Of a stretch of 64,000 bases of DNA, positions 1 to 10,280 are shown piece by piece. The position numbers were made by a program, and so were the translations under genes. The notes under the pieces were generated by a model. It did not search any database. It had not been told where the DNA came from and saw only the letters and a list, made by a program, of their open reading frames with translations. Source of the stretch: Siphonodentalium dalli (Eukaryota > Mollusca > Scaphopoda > Gadilida > Siphonodentaliidae); NCBI GenBank assembly GCA_032622095.1, contig CP136063.1, positions 271,119,426 through 271,183,425 on the forward strand, read 5' to 3'. Position 1 is the first letter of the stretch. Each line of letters opens with the position of its first letter.

Positions 1-519
1 ATAATAATATTTGTGAGTTCATTTGAACGAACTTTGCGATTGATTTCAGTTACGAATAGCCAAACATACAAACAATATAAAAGTAGGAAAGTTAGAAACT
101 ATAAGTTTCATCAAACATCCAGTGCGTGGTTAACAATCACAAACGTGTGCCCCCACCCGCAAATTACAGGACTTAGAACAAGTTAAGTATGATACACGAT
201 AACCTGTATTAGTAACATCTAAGGTGACAGTCGGCACATTTCACCTGTCAAGTTTAAATTTATATACAACGACGTCGCCATAAGTTCAAAGCTGCAGTGC
301 CACCGATTTGTAGAATATACAATGGGCCGAAGAGTAACCATGTTGCATCATCAAATGAACTGCCGAGTGTTTGCAACATAAGTTATTAGTACTCATGTTG
401 TCGGAATCTCTTTGATTAAATTGATGTTGTTAACCCTTCAGTTGTAGATTAAACTGTAAAAAAAACACCGTATTCAATAATACCCGGCATTTTCCGACGT
501 CTGAAATAAATAACGCAGA
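1..519. other. intergenic, no feature seen
   Basis: No convincing coding sequence, RNA gene or terminal repeat could be recognised. The stretch is moderately AT-rich and apparently unique within the window. Confidence 0.4.
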
Positions 520-599
520 TTAATCGACTATGGAAATGGTAATCGATTATCGGCTTTATCAACGGTTCATCGATTATACGATTAATCGTGGCACCCCTA
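520..599 (-). mobile_element. possible hAT-type terminus
   Basis: Read on the minus strand, the stretch begins TAGGGGTGCCACGATTAATC and then carries repeated ATCGATT/TTAATCG motifs. hAT transposons commonly start with TAGGGGTG or a close variant and carry short subterminal repeats. No partner terminus or 8-bp duplication was found, so this may be a solo or truncated end. Confidence 0.3.
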
Positions 600-642
600 A
601 AATGTTTATGACTGCTTGTCCAGGCAACTTAACTTGAAAGAG

Positions 643-745
643 TTGTGTGGTATAGCATGATACAAGGTGATTTGGGACCAATACCAACACGAACCGATGG
701 GTGGTATTGGTCCTGTTGAGTCTTGTATCATGCTATAACACACAA
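643..745. mobile_element. small hairpin MITE-like element
   Basis: The left arm TTGTGTGGTATAGCATGATA and its inverted partner ending at 745 pair with one mismatch over about 24 bp. A second inner pair (GGACCAATACC and GGTATTGGTCC) continues the stem. The 103-bp unit would fold into one long hairpin, as expected of a tiny MITE. No target duplication was identified. Confidence 0.5.
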
Positions 746-1289
746 CCCAAGACACTGTAACATTTTTACCATGTTGACAATTCTAACAATTGGAAAAAAA
801 TGCTCCATCTGTGAGTTTGCATGCCAAAAGTTACATTTTGAACGAATCTGATAACATTACTCTCACATGCCTTTAGAATAATCATGATGGCCCAATGATG
901 AATTTTGTTTACATGATTCCAAATGATAACAACCAAGATCAGAATAAAAATTGAGGTCTGTTGGATTGGGAAGAAGATGTTAAAGCTTTCAGAGGGGTAG
1001 TTGTGGAAAATGTTTTCTGTATAATTCCAAGTGATGTCCACCAAGATGACTTGGATAAGAAAAAAAATCTATATTTTTTTGCCAACTCTTTCCATGATGG
1101 GAGGTGGAAGTGGGTTGAGATATTTAGACCTGAGTATCCCCTCTCCACCATGAATGAGCATAAGAAAAACAAGTTTAAGTTTGTTACAAACCTATGTAAC
1201 ACAGCCATTTATTGATGAATTGTGACAATTTTTGGTACATGACTTTATTCTCATATTTGACAGAAAGTCAGGCCAGCCCCGTCTTTTAA
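746..1289. other. intergenic, only weak ORFs
   Basis: Overlapping short reading frames exist on both strands at 766-1215. None shows a recognisable domain, and the longest plus-strand one lacks an ATG start. No repeat structure was seen. Confidence 0.35.
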
Positions 1290-1935
1290 CCAGAGTTATC
1301 CCACTTATTTATATGTAATTTTATGTCCATTAGTGTGGTAACTTTATAACAAATGTCAGCTAATTAAATTCATATTTGGTTTATCGATCTTTCACAACAA
1401 TGTCTTGATTGAGTTAAACAACCAGTTTTGTCCAATTTGTTTTACCTGAGTTACAGCCCTTAGTTTATCTCTTTTGAGCATTTTTTGGGAAATTTATGTC
1501 TGATGCACGATAACTTGAACAAACTTCAACTGATTCCATTCGTATTGGGTGTATCGATCTTTTACAACAATATCCTGAACGAGTTCGAAAACCAAATTTG
1601 TCCGACATTTTTTACCTGCGTTATGGCCCCTAGATTGTCTATTTTAGCAATTTTATGACTGTTGGCACGGAAATTTCAACTGTATCCATTCATATTGAGT
1701 GTATGGATCATTCACAGCAATATCATGATTGAGTTCGAAAACCAGATTTGTCCTATTATTTTTACGGCCCTAGTTTGTTTATTGTCAGCAAGTTTATAAC
1801 CATTTGCGTGATAACTTGAAGAAACTTTCAACTGATTCCATTCATATTGGGTATATGGACCTTTCACAACTATAATCAATATCTCGGTTGAGTTCAAAAA
1901 CGTGGTTTTAGTCTGGTCGATAAACTAAAATTTTA
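1290..1935 (+). repeat. degenerate tandem array, about 155-bp unit
   Basis: Blocks of the type 'gataacttgaa...caactgattccattcatattgggt...gagttcgaaaacca...ttatggccc' recur with anchors near 1335, 1503, 1654 and 1805. The units are well diverged. They resemble the core of the better preserved family D element at 50379-51348 (gataactt, gagttcgaaaacc, gagttatggccc), so this is probably an old decayed relative without its ends. Confidence 0.6.
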
Positions 1936-4087
1936 GGGTCAACCTAGAAAAAATTTGGACTAAGTTGGTTTCTATTCCATTTTGAAGAGGAGTATACCCT
2001 CTATAACATATCCAAAATCCGCTAAAATCCGCTTTGAGCATTTTCTGTAATACAAGATGGCGTCCATGATGGCAGTTGGTATAGAAAAATCCTGAATTTC
2101 GGTGGTAGGTGCGCCAACAAATACCAAATTGGTAATAAAATAAAATCCACACAAACAATCCTTAGTCATAAACCATATCGGTAGAATGTCTGTCCAAAAT
2201 GGCCGCTAAAATGAACAAAATCGAATGAAATTTACAATTTGCGGAAAATTGAATAGCTGGTTATACAAGAACGAACAGGCCGTCGAATTATACGAGGAAG
2301 AATGATTTCAGAGTATAAGGGGAGCTATTAATAATAGTATGTAAGAATTCTCTCTAATGTATCTCGCGAGAGAGCAACCGAAAGCCAAGTCTCATACAAC
2401 GATTGAATGTGGACTTTTTGGGAGCCAAGAAATAGAAGAATAACGCAGTTTTATCTGTACTGTTTATCTTGAATCGTGAAATATATGTGTATTAAAACAG
2501 TTAAATGTGATCTAATATGGGTGTACTCATTGTGTGACCTTTTCTAGAAGCAGAAATATATGTAATGAAAACAGTCTCACGAATGTGACCGATAATCATT
2601 TATTTTTGAATCTACAACACACAGTCTGTCAAAATTCACTAATATAGAACAGTATGAGAGCTATTCATATTGTACTAGGTAAAATGTGTAGATCCTATTG
2701 TCCGTGTCTTAAAATAGTAGTCATAGTTGCCTCCGGTCAAGTGATTAAACACGAATATTTCATTTTTATCAGACAAATACATGGTGGTATACCATGAATG
2801 CAATTTATCAAAATACAAAGGATTACAATAGACTATCTTCAATAAATTCTCAACATAACCCAATTTGCCTACATACTCTATGACAGAGACTGTCTTTATA
2901 CCTGGAAATTATGTGCACTTAAATGCACTAAGGCCACATATAGGCGAAACGTACGACCTTTTCTGCCACCGCATCGCAGCCTTTACCCATTCTCCCTAAT
3001 GTTACACATATCTGATGCATGCAAAACCATAAATAGCAGCATTGAGTGAATGGTAAACGCAGAACTAATAATTGTAAACGCTGATGACCTGATATTTACC
3101 GCAAGTATGTGGGTGGCAATGGTAACATAATTTCAAACAACAAAATACTGACAACTAATAGTGTGTATTTCGTGGTACATACTCATGTTGTAAAGTGCCG
3201 ATTGAAGTAATTTGAACATAATTGTCTACTAAGAAACCGGTTTGGGAGCACCATGAAAATTAGTACTAAATAAAATGTACAACGTACAGTCTCTTCAATC
3301 TAGTAAGATAGGGTACTATTCTGTTGAAGAGATAAGTGTTTCTTGACAGTATAATCAGCATTACGACATACGTGTATGGTTTATTGTCACGGAGAGTGTT
3401 GAAAATTCTGGAAATATAACTAGTATTTACACAGATAGAGTGGGCACTTCAGTTTCTGCTTTACATTCAATAATTAATCATCATTCCAAAAGGAAACTAC
3501 CACGCACTGTGTGACGAAATATTACTTCGTGTGTTGCATGCCCAAAATAACTGTACTTGGTCCGACTGTTGGATGTATTCTAATAAGAAAACCCGAACGT
3601 AAATCATTGGGTTAACGTGCGTAGCAGTGATCGATAAATCATTCAGATAGATCTGTTTTCATGATATGTGTACCTTTAAAGATATATAACAACATTCTTG
3701 TAAATTACAAATGTGTATTTTCGCTTATAGGGGGTTATCCAATATGTTGCTTTCATCGTAGCATGGATTGTAGTTGCGGCCATTTTGACAGCCATTTCAT
3801 CGCCGCGATTGCATTGTTTTCTGTCCTTGTCACTCTATTCCCCCTAGACTCTTTTACACAAACTGGTATATATCGGATGGAGGATTAATGCGTTCTGGTG
3901 TCGCCGATGAGGGATATTGTAGAAAAACGTACTTCTCAAGGTCGAAAAATGAGCATTTTGTATATGTTGTAGAGGAAATATTCCTCTTCAAAATGGAACT
4001 TTTTTACTTGAATTATGGCCCTTAATTCTGAGTTATGATTCTGAAGGGGAAAACAAACCCGGATTAGAGCCATCTTTGATGAGCAAC
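1936..4087. other. intergenic with decayed repeat traces
   Basis: Around 1980-2220 the minus strand carries degenerate sequence reminiscent of the 'ggccgcc...gccatcttg' core of family B, without termini. Around 3930-4060 a phrase resembling the 'ttatggcccttaattctgagttatg' cores precedes the LTR. Nothing else could be assigned, and short ORFs such as 3661-3888 have no domain support. Confidence 0.35.
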
Positions 4088-4557
4088 TGTGGAAGAATGA
4101 AGTCAGTTCTTGTATATCATTTATTCACATCTAATATCAATGTATGGTCAACAGCTTGTGATGGTAAATGATACATAATTGTGAATCAATCATAGATGTC
4201 ATAGAACGACCGAAAGCGTCGCTTATTAATTAGCGACCTGATGTTGATGCCTGCCAATTAGTTTGAAGTGCCGAAACTAATTGAAGAGTAGATTAATGTC
4301 TGGTTTATATATCGCTAATGACTGGTAGCCGTCATTAGTGCATCTCTTTGTCTGTACTGACCCATGGGTGAACTGGGAATTATTACATAAGAACTTCTTT
4401 CCTTTGTGGCTAGTATTGCATCACTCATAGGTCGCGGCCTCTCCGAGTATGACCTTGGCAATTTGGTTGGGGTCACTTATAGTTCGATTATATTCCAGTC
4501 TCCCCCCATCGGTTAAGATAGCTATGTTTAGTATGTATCAGGGATCATTACTCCACA
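4088..4557 (-). repeat. 3' LTR of the Gypsy element
   Basis: 470 bp, terminal TGTGG/CCACA, and by eye identical to 13456-13925. Because the element is on the minus strand this is the 3' LTR. It contains AATAAA on the minus strand at 4120-4125, near the U5 end, and is preceded by the polypurine tract at 4563-4576. Confidence 0.95.
4120..4125 (-). promoter_or_regulatory. candidate poly(A) signal in the 3' LTR
   Basis: AATAAA on the minus strand, about 430 nt into the LTR and downstream of the TATA-like box in the element's direction. The position fits an R/U5 cleavage signal. Confidence 0.5.
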
Positions 4558-6908
4558 TAAGGTCCCCCTTATTTTCAGATTTTGACTACTGGTGTTAAAA
4601 TCTAAGGGTTGGATACTTCGGTAAGCATATAAGTTACGATGTGTGGTCATCAGCAAAAATTGTATCAATTGAATATATATATTTATGTACATGTTGAAGC
4701 CTTTTGCATTATGGCTGGATGATTATGGTTATCCACTCTTTGAAGGAGAGTTGGCATGATGAGATAACATGAGTGTAATAATATAAGTTATCAATATAAA
4801 TCATTGGAATACATGTAATACAATCATAATATTGTTGAACAATAAATGGGTGAACGATACTTCGTTCAAAAGTTCATGGATGTGCTCCATTGATTTGGCG
4901 AGCGCTACTGTCCACTTCCGGTTCATGTGTCACGAGGTTTGGGTGATGTGACTTTCGTCGCTTCGTCGATATTAACGCTGGATTGACATCGTGCTCGTAA
5001 GGTCTTTTCCTTGAATGTGAGCGTTCTCTTGTGACGTCCTGACGTCGATCTTTTTGTAGCTGTCTGGCTTGTGGACAAACTGTTTCATTATTGCGATCAG
5101 ATGAACGTTTGCAAAGCTTGTATTTTTGGAGGCATTCGGTTGTAATGATTTGGAAATGGGGTTGGAAAATAATGATTAAAATTGTATGATAATAAAAAAA
5201 ATCGGGAGAACTGTTACATGATTAAAATGATTCGGGTGGGACTCAATTGGTTTAAATATTGAGGGAGGGGTGTAGGTTCTGTTGTTAGTCGTGCTTTGTA
5301 TATACAAATATTGGGATTTGTGCGATTGCTTCGAACATGGGCTGCCATTTGCATTCATGTGATATTTATTTGTGGTTGATATAGAAATAAATTTGTTTTC
5401 ACATAATGTCGTATGATTTATACTGGAGTACGATATCAACTGGGTACTTGGGTTTGAAGTTTTACATCGCGCGCGTACGGTTAAAATATCGATTGATTCG
5501 GTCATCATTGATGCTTGGCATTGCTACATCACAATTAAAGTTATATACTGAGATATATGCGCTTGTCCCTTAATGTAGGCCATCATTTTAGCCTATGTTA
5601 TTGTCATACCCCGCCATGTGACAATTGTATTTGTCGATGTAGCGTGGGGCGATTTTGACAATTGAGATTAAGATATTTTACAAGCGGTATATAATTGTGA
5701 TTATTTGGATAACTTGAACCGGTAAGCTATCTTTGGGGGTATAATGAATGATGATATATTTATATGAAGAGTAGTTACGCGTATGTGTTGAGATGCGTTT
5801 CCTGGTCTCTATACTAGTTCATTTGATCAAAGTTGATCAGACATTTGATTGCACTTCTGTACAGGATCCATATTATGATCCGCATTTTACCCGACCGGAC
5901 TAGCGATGATTTAGGACCTGAATCGTCGCTTTTTCATTGGATTGAACACGGGGTAGTAACTACGCTTGATTAAGTTAATGATATCAAATTATGGGTTTAT
6001 CGTTGGGGTGATTAACACGGTTCATTATGACGTAATTGCCTACTCGGTGTATGTGATAATTATTCCGAAGATGGGGCGTGAATCATTTAATTAGTATATG
6101 TGTCCGTCGTGTCACATGCTATTATCTGAGTGCTAATGAGGCAAAACTGTCTGACAAATTATGAACTTGGCATCTAAACTTGTATGAGTGGAAATGCTTC
6201 ATGTTTCTTGCTTTGATTTAGCATTTAAATTAATGCATGCGATTCGCCTGAAATTTGAAGAGGTCGAAGTTATTCGCGTCTCCCGAATTGTTGATTGATG
6301 CGATAATAAAGCGTGTTGGCCGCCAGGTGATAACTTGCTGGAGATGAAATATTGCCTTGCTGTGAGGGGGCCATGTGCGTGATATATACGGGTACATGGC
6401 GTTAAATTTCTGTATTATTGGCCAACCCACTTTGTATAGTTCAGATCGGTTTCTTTAATTAATTAAGCCTCGATTTTGTGCATCTGGGCGGGTTGGTGAA
6501 AAGAAATATGTCACCCACTTGGTGCGTGTGTGATTGCCATATCGTGTTACATGCACTGCACATGGTCTGGCAGTCCTGGTTTTGCGCGATGACAATTCTC
6601 TCTGCATTGTGTCTTTTTACGACAGGGTGCTATTTATTTATGATAGGTGGAGATTGTCCAATAATATTCGTTGCATTTCGCGCGGTATAGATCTGGTCGT
6701 CTTTGTTAGAAATTGGTAATTTTTTACTTTGTCAGTTTGTTTAGTGGAGTTAAGTTGTTGAGTTTTATTCAGTTAAAGTTAATACATGTGTGAGCTGTTT
6801 TCGTTTCGTGCTTTTGGATTTGGATATAGAGTTGAGTTTATGAGGTTAGTTGCTTTTATGATTATGTATGTTATCTAATTATGGTAGTTGTTTACATATT
6901 TTATTTTC
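4558..6908 (-). other. long 3' non-coding segment of the Gypsy element
   Basis: The segment lies between the pol stop and the 3' LTR, 2,351 nt. Only short reading frames occur (for example 110 codons at 5176-5508, minus). None shows a signal peptide plus membrane anchor or other envelope-like feature. It could be a lost third gene, a captured sequence or a long 3' UTR. Confidence 0.7.
4563..4576 (-). other. polypurine tract
   Basis: On the minus strand it reads GAAAATAAGGGGGA, followed after five bases by the LTR start TGTGG. A purine run directly upstream of the 3' LTR is the expected plus-strand DNA primer for an LTR element. Confidence 0.7.
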
Positions 6909-9900
6909 CTATATCGACATGATCTGTTCGTCTGTGCTATTTTTGTCGGTTTGAGTGGTTATATCGAAAGGATCATAATTTTCGGTTGACATGTTATATG
7001 TATCGCAACTGGACTTGCTTTTACGCTTGTTTTGTTGTACTAATTGTTGGGTTGACATGTCATACGGATTGTATGGCTCGGTTGATGAACTAGCATTGTA
7101 CATTCTTGCTTCATCCTTTTGAGTTAGCATTTCATAAGGGTTATATGGTTCGGTTGATGAAAATGATTGTTTTTCGTGTTCGCGTTTTGATGCTATTAAC
7201 TTATGTGCCATTTCTGGTAGGGGCACTGGTTCATTTGAATCCGATCCGTCCCGGATGACGCGGTTTTGTCGTATTAATTGTGTTAAGGGGGCTGTTTCAT
7301 GGTTCACATTTTCGGTGTCCGAATTGTTACTATCACTCGATATGTCGGCATCTGTGCTTTGTGTTGATGAATTATGTGGGAATACAAATCTGCTTTTTCG
7401 AACTTTCTGGTTCTCCTGTAATTTTGGTGTATGCCATTTAGTCGTCGCTAATTTTAAATGTTTGGCATGACTTTTAGATAAACTGCCTGTAATTTGATTA
7501 CGAATCACATATGAAACTGGTCCTGTTTGTTTAAGTATCACCCAAAATGGATCATATTTCATACCTAATTTATAGGTTTGTCTGTGATTCTTAACATAGA
7601 CCTGGGAACCTATGGGGAATTCCGGTATTTTACCTTTACTGTTTTCGTTTCGTTTCGTCTTGACTTGTTTCATATTTTGTTTAACTAATTGAAATGTGAA
7701 GTGCTGCTTCTCTAGTAACTGTTGAATGAGGCATTCGCCCGTGTATCTCTGACGCGGTGTTAGTATCTTGTCAATATTTATTTGGGGGTGTCTGCAGAAA
7801 GTTAAAAAATATGGAGAAAATTGAGTCGTTGCTGAGACATGAAAATTCATGGCTTCTGATGCGAAATTGAGGAATAGGTCCCATGATGTTGGATTTCCCT
7901 CAGTTAATTTTGCTAATATTCCATTGTAGTCGCGATGAGATCGTTCACTTGACCCGTTGCTGAACGGTGCATAGAACGAGGTCTTGCGATGCTGAATAAC
8001 ATAGTAGTTAGATATTATTTTGAATACCTCACTGCATACGTCACTGCCATTATCTGAGACCAGACAGGCTGGATAACCAAATATGGTGAAATACTGAGTC
8101 ATAAGTCTTTCAGCGACCACTTCGGCATGTTTTGTGGGAAGCGCATATGCCATTTTGTGTAAACTGAATAAATCTATGACCGTTAGAATGTAGGAATTGC
8201 CGCTGGCTGTGGGTGGGTTAAATTTTCCCATTAAATCTATCGCGATCATTTCCCCTGGTCGGCTCGGTATATCCGTCATTTGATTTGGAATACGGGCAGT
8301 GTTTTGATTTCTTTGTTTACAAATGTGGCAATTGTTGGCGAAACTGACTATCATTGGGAACATTCGTGGCCAATAATATCGCAAACGTATGGTATGGTAC
8401 ATTCGTTGGGATCCATAATGACCGACAATATGATATTCAGAAATTATCTGCTTAGTCAGCTTTTCCGGGACATAAATGCGTTCTGATGCTTGCTCATTAA
8501 ATACAGACATATAGTATAGAATTCCGTCTTTCAATATATATTGCTTTGTTATATTTTCGGGTGGTTTATCGGATTTTAATTTTCGAATTATGTCTGATAT
8601 AATATGGTCGTCTTTTTGCATTTCTTCGATATTGGTAGGTACATTTAGTTGTTCATTTTCGGAAATTAATATAGTATCGGGCAACGTATGCGCTTTTTGT
8701 TTACCTATTGTCTTGACGTAATTTTTTATTTTCTGTGAATCTAATATGTTTAGTGATCCGTCATTGATCGCTATGTCATATGGCGTTTTCTCTTCGCTCT
8801 CCATTGAACACTCTGACATACTCTGTTGGTTTGTCGGGTCCACCCGGGAACAAAAGTCAGCGGCGATATTTTCAGACCCTTGTATATAAGTAAGTTTTGG
8901 ATTGTATGCGGAAATTTCAATAAACCATTTTTGAATACGTTTATTAGCCATCTGAGTATTTTGAAACATAGAAACTAGGGGTAAATGATCTGTTCGAATT
9001 TCTACGTCCGATCCTTCTAGATAGAAATTGAGTTTCTTTAGACATACATATATGGCGAGTGCTTCGCGCTCTGTAGTACTGTAATTTCGTTGAGAGTGAT
9101 TCAACTTTTTGCTAACAAAGCAAATTGGAAATTCCGGGGTTTTGATATCAGTTTCTAATTTGTTTTCTGGGTATGGCTGGACTAATGATCCCCCCAATGA
9201 ATGCATTGATGCATCGCAATATAAGATCATTTTCCTGTTCCTATCAGGGTAGGCCAGAGTAGGTACTTTAAGCAAATTTTGTTTTAGTGTATCAAAAGCA
9301 TTTTGACATTCTTCGGACCATGCAAATTTTGCGTAACGAGCAGTTAATTTAATTAATGATGCAGCAGTGTCGGAGAAATCTTTACAATAGTTCCGATAAA
9401 AATTAAAAATCCCTAATACTCTACGGACTTCTTTCACTGATGTTGGGGCTGGCACATCTTGTATGGCTTTAACTTTGGCGGGATCTGGGCGGGTTCCATT
9501 TTGTGATACGATATGCCCTAAAAATTTTACTTCTTTCATATAAAATTGGGACTTTGTTAATCGTGCTACTAATCCATACTCTCTGAGTCGTTCAAATACT
9601 ATTTTGAGGTGCTGTTTATGGAGGGCCTCCGTTTCGCTGTGACAAATTAAATCGTCGACGAAGCTGTCAACAAAACTTAACCCTTCCAATGCTTTATGGA
9701 TTAATGTCAAAAACGTCGCGCTCGAGTTGCAATAGCCAAATGGGGCCCTTGTAAAAGAAAACAATCCGAAATCTGTGTTCATAGTTAACTTTTCTTGATG
9801 TTCTTTGAGAACACCGATAACATGATAAGCTTGGCTAATGTCGATTGTGGAAAAAACTTTGGATTTTTGGAGGCGGCTGGAAACTTCGGTAAAAGAGGGG

Positions 9901-10280
9901 AGGTACCATCGTAATGGGACGGTGATTTTATTTAGCTTTCTCAGGTCTATACATAGTCTATAATTTTGATTTCCATTAGGATCTACGATTCCCTTACGGA
10001 TCAATAAGGCAGGGAATGACCAACTCGCGTTTGTAGTTTTCTTTATAATACCAGCATCTAATAATTTTTGAAGTGCTTTTTCCATGTGTTCGCGTCTATG
10101 TAATGGAGTAGGATACGCACGACAAAAGATAGGTTCTGCATCTGGTTTGGTATCCACACGCATGACTATTTTATCGCAAAATCCTACCTTATTTGGATCG
10201 TTTGTAAACACATCTTGATATTGGGAGACCAGTTCAAGTAGTTCAATTTTGTGGTGGTCGGGGCACATATATCGTCCCAT
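6909..10280 (-). CDS. pol: Gypsy pol: reverse transcriptase, RNase H, integrase
   Basis: 1,123 codons from the first ATG. The frame is open slightly further upstream, to about 10304. It copies the element RNA and inserts the cDNA. Visible domains are RT with TIDISQAY (catalytic D147) and FVDD (D209, D210), and RNase H with D356, E406, D431 and D475. The integrase has a zinc finger H617-x3-H621 and C651-x2-C654, then catalytic D682, D743 and E779, a DD35E spacing. A GPY/F-like module lies at about 888-945. All catalytic residues are present, so the enzyme looks intact. Beyond residue 960 is a low-complexity tail with three copies of a Tyr/Pro motif (about 1041-1110). It overlaps pro by 97 nt in the -1 frame. 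Whether it is made by frameshift, re-initiation at this ATG, or is split by an indel is not settled. Confidence 0.96.
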   Translation of the reverse strand: MGRYMCPDHHKIELLELVSQYQDVFTNDPNKVGFCDKIVMRVDTKPDAEPIFCRAYPTPLHRREHMEKALQKLLDAGIIKKTTNASWSFPALLIRKGIVDPNGNQNYRLCIDLRKLNKITVPLRWYLPSFTEVSSRLQKSKVFSTIDISQAYHVIGVLKEHQEKLTMNTDFGLFSFTRAPFGYCNSSATFLTLIHKALEGLSFVDSFVDDLICHSETEALHKQHLKIVFERLREYGLVARLTKSQFYMKEVKFLGHIVSQNGTRPDPAKVKAIQDVPAPTSVKEVRRVLGIFNFYRNYCKDFSDTAASLIKLTARYAKFAWSEECQNAFDTLKQNLLKVPTLAYPDRNRKMILYCDASMHSLGGSLVQPYPENKLETDIKTPEFPICFVSKKLNHSQRNYSTTEREALAIYVCLKKLNFYLEGSDVEIRTDHLPLVSMFQNTQMANKRIQKWFIEISAYNPKLTYIQGSENIAADFCSRVDPTNQQSMSECSMESEEKTPYDIAINDGSLNILDSQKIKNYVKTIGKQKAHTLPDTILISENEQLNVPTNIEEMQKDDHIISDIIRKLKSDKPPENITKQYILKDGILYYMSVFNEQASERIYVPEKLTKQIISEYHIVGHYGSQRMYHTIRLRYYWPRMFPMIVSFANNCHICKQRNQNTARIPNQMTDIPSRPGEMIAIDLMGKFNPPTASGNSYILTVIDLFSLHKMAYALPTKHAEVVAERLMTQYFTIFGYPACLVSDNGSDVCSEVFKIISNYYVIQHRKTSFYAPFSNGSSERSHRDYNGILAKLTEGNPTSWDLFLNFASEAMNFHVSATTQFSPYFLTFCRHPQINIDKILTPRQRYTGECLIQQLLEKQHFTFQLVKQNMKQVKTKRNENSKGKIPEFPIGSQVYVKNHRQTYKLGMKYDPFWVILKQTGPVSYVIRNQITGSLSKSHAKHLKLATTKWHTPKLQENQKVRKSRFVFPHNSSTQSTDADISSDSNNSDTENVNHETAPLTQLIRQNRVIRDGSDSNEPVPLPEMAHKLIASKREHEKQSFSSTEPYNPYEMLTQKDEARMYNASSSTEPYNPYDMSTQQLVQQNKRKSKSSCDTYNMSTENYDPFDITTQTDKNSTDEQIMSI

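Noticed and set aside
961-1215. 84-codon plus-strand ORF of rather protein-like composition
   Set aside because: No ATG at its start, a stop just upstream, overlapping ORFs on the other strand and no recognised domain; could be an exon, but nothing supports it.
5176-5508. 110-codon frame as a possible envelope gene of the Gypsy element
   Set aside because: No signal peptide, no membrane anchor, no cysteine pattern; too short.
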